This document shows, in pieces, positions 1 through 5,074 of a stretch of 5,074 nt of DNA. A program made the position numbers and the translations under genes. This DNA comes from Porticoccaceae bacterium. Its GTDB lineage: Bacteria > Pseudomonadota > Gammaproteobacteria > Pseudomonadales > Porticoccaceae. The notes beneath the pieces are model-generated. The model worked only from the letters and a program-made list of their open reading frames with translations. It was not told the DNA's origin and did not search any database. Every line of letters begins with the position of its first letter. Position 1 is the first letter of the stretch. The stretch spans positions 9,093 to 14,166 of the forward strand of contig JASLVT010000011.1 in the NCBI GenBank assembly GCA_030741175.1, in the 5' to 3' direction.

Positions 1-789
<789 letters not shown>

Positions 790-844
790 TTAACCGAGGC
801 TTTCAATAGTCTTGTTCCCCCAAATTTTCACAATCACTTTAAAT

Positions 845-848
845 GGAG
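845..848 (+). promoter_or_regulatory. Ribosome binding site of eno
   Basis: GGAG lies 10 nt upstream of the ATG at 859, a slightly long but workable spacing. It supports this start, which also gives the family-typical N-terminus. The 69-bp kdsA-eno gap shows no convincing terminator or promoter, so read-through from kdsA is possible. Confidence 0.65.
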
Positions 849-858
849 TACCCGGTAA

Positions 859-2148
<1,290 letters not shown>

Positions 2149-2159
2149 TATTGACGCTA

Positions 2160-2190
2160 TTGACATATTATTGGCCAAAGCAATTACAAT
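2160..2190 (+). promoter_or_regulatory. Putative sigma-70 promoter for ftsB and downstream genes
   Basis: A perfect -35 hexamer, TTGACA, is at 2160-2165. A near-consensus -10, TACAAT, is at 2185-2190. The spacer is 19 nt, longer than the optimal 17, so strength is uncertain. The expected start point, 6-7 nt beyond the -10, falls at about 2196-2197, on the first base of the ftsB ATG. A second TTGAC copy, at 2151-2155, has no matching -10. The pair sits in the AT-rich 48-bp gap between eno and ftsB, a sensible place for an operon promoter. This is a pattern match only. Confidence 0.45.
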
Positions 2191-2194
2191 AATA
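2166..2194. repeat. 8-bp inverted repeat overlapping the ftsB promoter
   Basis: TATTATTG (2166-2173) is the exact reverse complement of CAATAATA (2187-2194), with a 13-nt interval. The right arm covers most of the proposed -10 and the left arm directly follows the -35. The arms are AT-rich, so as RNA this would be a weak hairpin and no T-tract follows. A DNA operator would be the better reading, but the low complexity makes chance occurrence plausible. Confidence 0.35.
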
Positions 2195-2196
2195 AG

Positions 2197-2493
2197 ATGC
2201 GATGGTTGCTGATAATACTGGTGGTGCTTTTTGTCGGACTGCAGACCCGTCTGTGGTTCGGCGAAGGTAGTATTGCCCATAAATCTGAGCTAGATCGACA
2301 GCTACAGGCACAGCGAGATAAAAATCAGCAGTTAATACAGCGCAACAAACGTATTGCCGAGGAAGTGAAAAGCTTAAAAAACAATCTCGGTTCGATCGAA
2401 GAAAAAGCACGTGAGGATCTTGGGATGATTAAACAGGGTGAGACGTTCTACCTCGTCATCGATGAAAATGATAGCCTGTTGAAGCATGACTGA
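2197..2493 (+). CDS. ftsB: Cell division protein FtsB
   Basis: Small bitopic inner-membrane protein that forms the FtsQLB subcomplex with FtsL and FtsQ and links divisome assembly to activation of septal peptidoglycan synthesis by FtsWI. It has 98 residues, close to the 103 of E. coli. A very short cytoplasmic tail is followed by a transmembrane helix at about 3-19, then the conserved LQTRLWFGEGS (15-25). A periplasmic coiled coil rich in Gln, Glu, Lys and Arg spans about 29-72. The family signature IEEKAREDLGMIKQGETFY is at 67-85, followed by a short tail. The ATG at 2197 gives the usual N-terminus. There is no Shine-Dalgarno match in the 15 nt upstream, which fits either a leaderless transcript from the overlapping promoter or weak initiation. 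The 3' end overlaps ispD by 8 nt, as expected for a translationally coupled operon. Confidence 0.96.
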   Translation: MRWLLIILVVLFVGLQTRLWFGEGSIAHKSELDRQLQAQRDKNQQLIQRNKRIAEEVKSLKNNLGSIEEKAREDLGMIKQGETFYLVIDENDSLLKHD

Positions 2494-3193
2494 TAACCAA
2501 GCTAACTACTGGGCGATTGTGCCTGCCGCCGGTGTCGGAAAACGCTTCGCAGCCGATATTCCCAAACAGTTCCATTATCTCAACGGCACTTTAGTCGCTC
2601 AGCACAGTCTCAGCCGTTTACTTAGTTTGAGTGCAATTAGGGCTATTGTGGCGCCCTGTGATAATAGTTCGGCCTATTGGTCAAAAGTACCTGCCGCCAA
2701 TGACCGGCGGGTACGTCTTGTATCTGGTGGCCTGCATCGAGCTAACTCTGTGTTGAATGGCTTGTTGGCACTGGAAGACTTAGCTGCCGACAATGACTGG
2801 GTACTGATCCACGATATGGCCAGACCCTGTGTTACGGCGGCTAATATCGCCAAATTAATGACAGAGGTTGGTGATCATCCCGTGGGCGGTATTTTGGCGA
2901 CGCCAATCAATGATACATTGAAAATTGTCGACTCCAACAATATTGTCAGTACGGTGAACCGAGCTCAGTATCGAGCCGCGCAGACTCCGCAAATGTTTCG
3001 TTTTGGTTTATTGAAGTCATCTATTCAGGCGATGCTAGACGAGCAAAAAATCCCTACAGATGAAGCATCGGCTATTGAGTACGCTGGTCTGACCGCTATG
3101 GTTGTAGAGGGGCGTCAAGACAATATTAAGATCACTCGGCGAGAAGATTTAGCTATTGCGGAAGCGATCATGAAAAACCAGGAGGCAGAGTGA
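2486..3193 (+). CDS. ispD: IspD, 2-C-methyl-D-erythritol 4-phosphate cytidylyltransferase
   Basis: Third enzyme of the MEP isoprenoid pathway. It transfers CMP from CTP to MEP, giving CDP-ME and pyrophosphate, in the cytoplasm. The protein has 235 residues against 236 in E. coli. The CTP-binding P-loop-like motif is [19 protein letters not shown] (11-29), with catalytic Arg20 and Lys27 at the E. coli positions. [13 protein letters not shown] (81-93) follows, then [11 protein letters not shown] (106-116) with the metal- and substrate-contacting Asp110, [15 protein letters not shown] (157-171) with Arg159, TDEASAIEY, and [11 protein letters not shown] with Lys215. The Met in HDMARP replaces the usual Ala of HDAARP. 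The start overlaps the ftsB stop by 8 nt and has no strong ribosome binding site, which suggests coupling to ftsB translation. The TGA stop shares its last base with the ispF ATG. Confidence 0.97.
   Translation: MTDNQANYWAIVPAAGVGKRFAADIPKQFHYLNGTLVAQHSLSRLLSLSAIRAIVAPCDNSSAYWSKVPAANDRRVRLVSGGLHRANSVLNGLLALEDLAADNDWVLIHDMARPCVTAANIAKLMTEVGDHPVGGILATPINDTLKIVDSNNIVSTVNRAQYRAAQTPQMFRFGLLKSSIQAMLDEQKIPTDEASAIEYAGLTAMVVEGRQDNIKITRREDLAIAEAIMKNQEAE
3180..3185 (+). promoter_or_regulatory. Consensus ribosome binding site of ispF
   Basis: AGGAGG is a perfect Shine-Dalgarno sequence inside the last codons of ispD, 7 nt before the ATG at 3193. It decides the start: the in-frame GTG at 3190 would be only 4 nt away, and the family begins MRIGHG, which matches the ATG. 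Confidence 0.85.
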
Positions 3194-3672
3194 TGCGCAT
3201 AGGTCATGGTTATGATGTGCACGCCTTTGGCGAGGGTAATAGCTTGATTCTTGGCGGTGTTAGCATTCCCTATCACAAAGCCTTTGTGGCTCATTCTGAC
3301 GGCGATGTTCTGATCCACGCGCTGATAGATAGCCTGCTCGGTGCCATGGCTCTAGGTGATATAGGCCAGCATTTTCCCGATACAGATAGCGCCTTTGCGG
3401 ATTGCAACAGCCGCGATCTTTTAGCTAAGGTGGTCAAGCTTATGCACAGCCGTGGCTATCAACTGGCTAACGCCGATATTAGTATTATTGCTGAAGCGCC
3501 CAAGATGGCCCCTTATCTTGATGCCATGCGACAAAATCTTGCTGCTGACCTGAATTGTGGTATCAATCAAATAAATATCAAAGCCACTACTACTGAGCAG
3601 CTCGGTTTTGAAGGCCGTGAAGAGGGTATTGCCTGTCATGCCGTGGCATTGATACTCGCTGACGGGGCCTAA
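3193..3672 (+). CDS. ispF: IspF, 2-C-methyl-D-erythritol 2,4-cyclodiphosphate synthase
   Basis: Fifth step of the MEP pathway: it cyclises CDP-ME 2-phosphate to MEcPP with release of CMP, as a cytoplasmic homotrimer with active sites between subunits. The ATG start gives 159 residues, the same length as E. coli IspF. The Zn ligands Asp8 and His10 are in [12 protein letters not shown] and His42 is in [24 protein letters not shown] (54-65) and SIIAEAPKM (97-105) are family motifs, and [24 protein letters not shown] (131-154) holds the Thr/Glu CTP-contact segment. No key residue is missing. The start shares one base with the ispD stop (TGATG) and is served by a perfect AGGAGG, so it is coupled yet independently well initiated. 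The CDP-ME kinase IspE is absent here, as is usual. Confidence 0.97.
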   Translation: MRIGHGYDVHAFGEGNSLILGGVSIPYHKAFVAHSDGDVLIHALIDSLLGAMALGDIGQHFPDTDSAFADCNSRDLLAKVVKLMHSRGYQLANADISIIAEAPKMAPYLDAMRQNLAADLNCGINQINIKATTTEQLGFEGREEGIACHAVALILADGA

Positions 3673-3676
3673 TCCA

Positions 3677-4642
3677 ATCAAGCCTGATCATTTCGATTTC
3701 AATCAACTACCGCGTCTGCATGGTCAACCGCTTGGTAGCGCTCTATTTCGCTATTGTCCAGAAGATTTCCAAGTCGATGAAAATATCGATCTGGTGCCCA
3801 GTAATGAAGGTGAACATCTGCTGCTTCATGTGCGCAAGCGTGATCAGAATACACAATGGGTGGCCGGATTATTAGCACAGTTGGCACAAATCAAACGCAA
3901 CGATATTGGATTCTGTGGACTCAAAGATCGTTTCGCTGTCACCACACAATGGTACAGTCTGCACTTGCCTGGCCGTGAAATAGAACTGTCCCAGTTGACG
4001 CATCCAGACTTTGAGATACTTGCTACCGCTCGCCATCACAGGAAATTGCGCCGCGGCATGCACAGTGGCAACCACTTTAAGATTACTTTACGTCAGGTCG
4101 ATTTTACCCCAACTATGCTGGAGGATCGCCTGCAGGCTATAGCGTCATGCGGCGTGCCCAACTATTTTGCGGAGCAACGTTTTGGTCATCATGGCAATAA
4201 TCTTCATAAAGCGCAGGCGCTGATCGATGCAGATCAGCTTAAGGGTAATAGACGGGGCACGGGCATTTATCTATCCGCTGCGCGTTCTTGGTTGTTTAAT
4301 TTATTGGTCAAACGGCGAATTGAGCTCGGGCATCTGACTGAGGAATTTGATGGTGATCAGTCGGCGGCGCTGTGGGGACGGGGCCGGAACAGTGCGGATG
4401 GATTGATTGCCGAGATCGAGGCTCAGGTGCTGGCCGATTGGCAATCATGGTGTTATGCCCTTGAGCATGCGGGATTGAAGCAGGAACGGAGGGATATTTT
4501 GTTGTATCCCCAGCAGTTTGAAGCGCAATGGTTGGCCGATGATCAGGTACAGTTGCAGTTTTCGCTCGACGCAGGCTGTTATGCCACTGCATTACTGCGG
4601 GAAATAAGTCAATTATTACGCCCAGAGCTCAAGCCCCTGTGA
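3677..4642 (+). CDS. truD: TruD, tRNA pseudouridine(13) synthase, non-canonical start
   Basis: Isomerises U13 of tRNA-Glu to pseudouridine. Seen: HGQPLG and PEDFQVDE (28-35 from the chosen start), GLKDRFAVTTQW with the catalytic Asp at about residue 84, HHRKLRRGMHSGNHF, GVPNYFAEQRFG (about 159-170), LSAARSWLFN (about 199-208), and ILLYPQQ and GCYATALLRE at the C-terminus. The frame is open from 3653, yet it has no ATG, GTG or TTG until GTG 3794, which would delete the conserved PEDF region. I therefore place the start provisionally at ATC 3677, 4 nt after the ispF stop, with GGGG at 3664-3667 as a weak ribosome site. CTG 3659 is the main rival. The product is about 321 residues against 349 in E. 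coli. The shortfall lies mainly between DGD (225-227) and LYPQQ, about 49 residues here against about 80 in E. coli, inside the TRUD insertion domain. The function call is firm; the 5' end is not. Confidence 0.9.
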   Translation: MKPDHFDFNQLPRLHGQPLGSALFRYCPEDFQVDENIDLVPSNEGEHLLLHVRKRDQNTQWVAGLLAQLAQIKRNDIGFCGLKDRFAVTTQWYSLHLPGREIELSQLTHPDFEILATARHHRKLRRGMHSGNHFKITLRQVDFTPTMLEDRLQAIASCGVPNYFAEQRFGHHGNNLHKAQALIDADQLKGNRRGTGIYLSAARSWLFNLLVKRRIELGHLTEEFDGDQSAALWGRGRNSADGLIAEIEAQVLADWQSWCYALEHAGLKQERRDILLYPQQFEAQWLADDQVQLQFSLDAGCYATALLREISQLLRPELKPL

Positions 4643-4745
4643 TATATTGTCGAGCAAGTGATGGAGCGGGCTATCGCCAGATTCTGGCCGTATTCACCGT
4701 TTTTCCTTATTCGAGTGTAGGCATTGTAAAGTACAGGAGTGGCAG
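4643..4745. other. Non-coding gap between truD and pcm (usual place of surE)
   Basis: This 103-bp stretch replaces the surE gene that usually lies between truD and pcm in gammaproteobacteria. All three forward frames were read and show no SurE-like segment. It holds a short palindrome, GCCAGATTCTGGC (4676-4688), and a T5 run at 4700-4704, too far from the palindrome for a standard terminator. It ends in the pcm ribosome binding site. A promoter for pcm could lie here, but no convincing -35/-10 pair was found. Confidence 0.6.
4735..4739 (+). promoter_or_regulatory. Ribosome binding site of pcm
   Basis: AGGAG lies 6 nt upstream of the GTG at 4746. It favours that GTG over the in-frame ATG at 4776, which has no clear Shine-Dalgarno sequence ahead of it. 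Confidence 0.75.
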
Positions 4746-5074
4746 GTGAATTCGATCGAATTAGCGGGCATTGGTATGACCTCCCAGCGCACGCGAGAGC
4801 GCCTTATCCAGCGCTTGATAGATCAGGGTATTACCAGCCAGCCGGTGCTCGATGTTATAAGAATGACGCCGAGACATATTTTTCTAGATGAGGCCTTGGC
4901 TCACCGCGCCTATGAGGATACCGCACTACCTATTGGCTTTTCTCAGACATTATCTCAGCCATATATTGTTGCTCGGATGACGGAAATTTTGCTCAGCGCT
5001 GGGCCCTTAACAAAGGTATTAGAAATTGGTACCGGCTCCGGATATCAAACAACCATTTTGTCGCAGTTAGTAGA
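4746..5074 (+). CDS. pcm: Pcm, protein-L-isoaspartate O-methyltransferase (3' partial)
   Basis: Cytoplasmic repair enzyme that methylates abnormal L-isoaspartyl residues from S-adenosylmethionine, starting their return to normal aspartate in aged proteins. The first 109 residues are present, about half of the family's length. [17 protein letters not shown] (8-24) resembles the N-terminus of Pseudomonas Pcm. Then come [24 protein letters not shown] (41-64), the catalytic-loop [17 protein letters not shown] (66-82) with the conserved Ser70, and SAM-binding motif [13 protein letters not shown] (91-102). The GTG start is chosen because AGGAG precedes it by 6 nt; ATG 4776 would remove ten residues. 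In relatives pcm overlaps or follows surE, but here it follows truD across 103 bp. nlpD and rpoS usually come next, outside the window. Confidence 0.96.
   Translation, partial: MNSIELAGIGMTSQRTRERLIQRLIDQGITSQPVLDVIRMTPRHIFLDEALAHRAYEDTALPIGFSQTLSQPYIVARMTEILLSAGPLTKVLEIGTGSGYQTTILSQLV
4749..4762. repeat. 14-bp perfect palindrome at the pcm start
   Basis: AATTCGATCGAATT reads the same on both strands and begins directly after the pcm GTG, within codons 2-6. It contains a central GATC. As mRNA it could form a 5-bp stem with a 4-nt loop beside the start codon; as DNA it could bind a dimeric regulator. A 14-bp palindrome is expected by chance about once in three windows of this size, so only the position makes it notable. 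Confidence 0.5.

Noticed and set aside
812..843. Promoter for eno (TTGTTC with TTTAAA)
   Set aside because: The spacing is about 20 nt with weak hexamers, and the start point would fall inside or after the ribosome binding site.
3190..3195. GTG at 3190 as the ispF start
   Set aside because: The ATG at 3193 has better spacing from AGGAGG and gives the exact family N-terminus MRIGHG.
4308..4592. 94-residue open frame on the minus strand inside truD, and other minus-strand frames (such as 524-721, 2041-2410, 3115-3318, 3421-4075)
   Set aside because: They lie opposite well-recognised genes, match no family I know, and have no ribosome sites or operon context.
3794..4642. TruD starting at GTG 3794
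   Set aside because: It removes the conserved PEDFQVDE segment that is clearly encoded just upstream in the same frame, and there is no Shine-Dalgarno sequence before it.
4676..4704. GCCAGATTCTGGC hairpin plus T5 as a terminator after truD
   Set aside because: The stem is only 5-6 bp and the T-run begins 12 nt after it, so it does not fit an intrinsic terminator.
4776..4778. ATG 4776 as the pcm start
   Set aside because: It has no ribosome site, whereas GTG 4746 has AGGAG at 6 nt. It remains possible because some Pcm proteins begin MTSQRTR.

Overview
The window is a conserved housekeeping cluster from a gammaproteobacterium. The gene order on the + strand is kdsA (5' end cut off), eno, ftsB, ispD, ispF, truD, pcm (3' end cut off). 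This order, with separate ispD and ispF genes, is the one known from Escherichia and Pseudomonas (pyrG-kdsA-eno-ftsB-ispD-ispF-truD-surE-pcm-nlpD-rpoS). The moderate base composition and the Pseudomonas-like Pcm N-terminus ([13 protein letters not shown]) suggest a free-living, perhaps marine, relative of Pseudomonas or the Cellvibrionales. That placement is inference. No RNA gene, mobile element, CRISPR array or integration scar is visible.

Layout. Positions 1-789 hold kdsA, missing only about 21 N-terminal codons. A 69-bp gap with a GGAG ribosome binding site leads into eno (859-2148). A 48-bp AT-rich gap then carries a promoter-like TTGACA/TACAAT pair whose predicted start point falls on the ATG of ftsB. 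From ftsB (2197-2493) the genes are packed as an operon: ispD overlaps ftsB by 8 nt, ispF shares one base with the ispD stop, and truD follows ispF with no real gap. After truD there is a 103-bp non-coding gap where surE would be expected, then pcm, which runs off the end.

How the genes work together. KdsA makes KDO-8-phosphate for the LPS inner core. Enolase serves glycolysis. FtsB is a divisome scaffold. IspD and IspF are two steps of the MEP isoprenoid pathway. TruD makes tRNA pseudouridine 13 and Pcm repairs isoaspartyl damage. They share essential or maintenance roles rather than one pathway.

Points of interest. truD has no ATG, GTG or TTG before its conserved N-terminal motif, so it must start at a non-canonical codon, be reached by recoding, or contain a sequence error. 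The TruD insertion domain appears to lack about 30 residues. surE is missing from its usual slot. ftsB may be made from a leaderless transcript. pcm carries a 14-bp perfect palindrome immediately after its start codon. I see no wholly new system; these are unusual details in an otherwise ordinary core-genome region.
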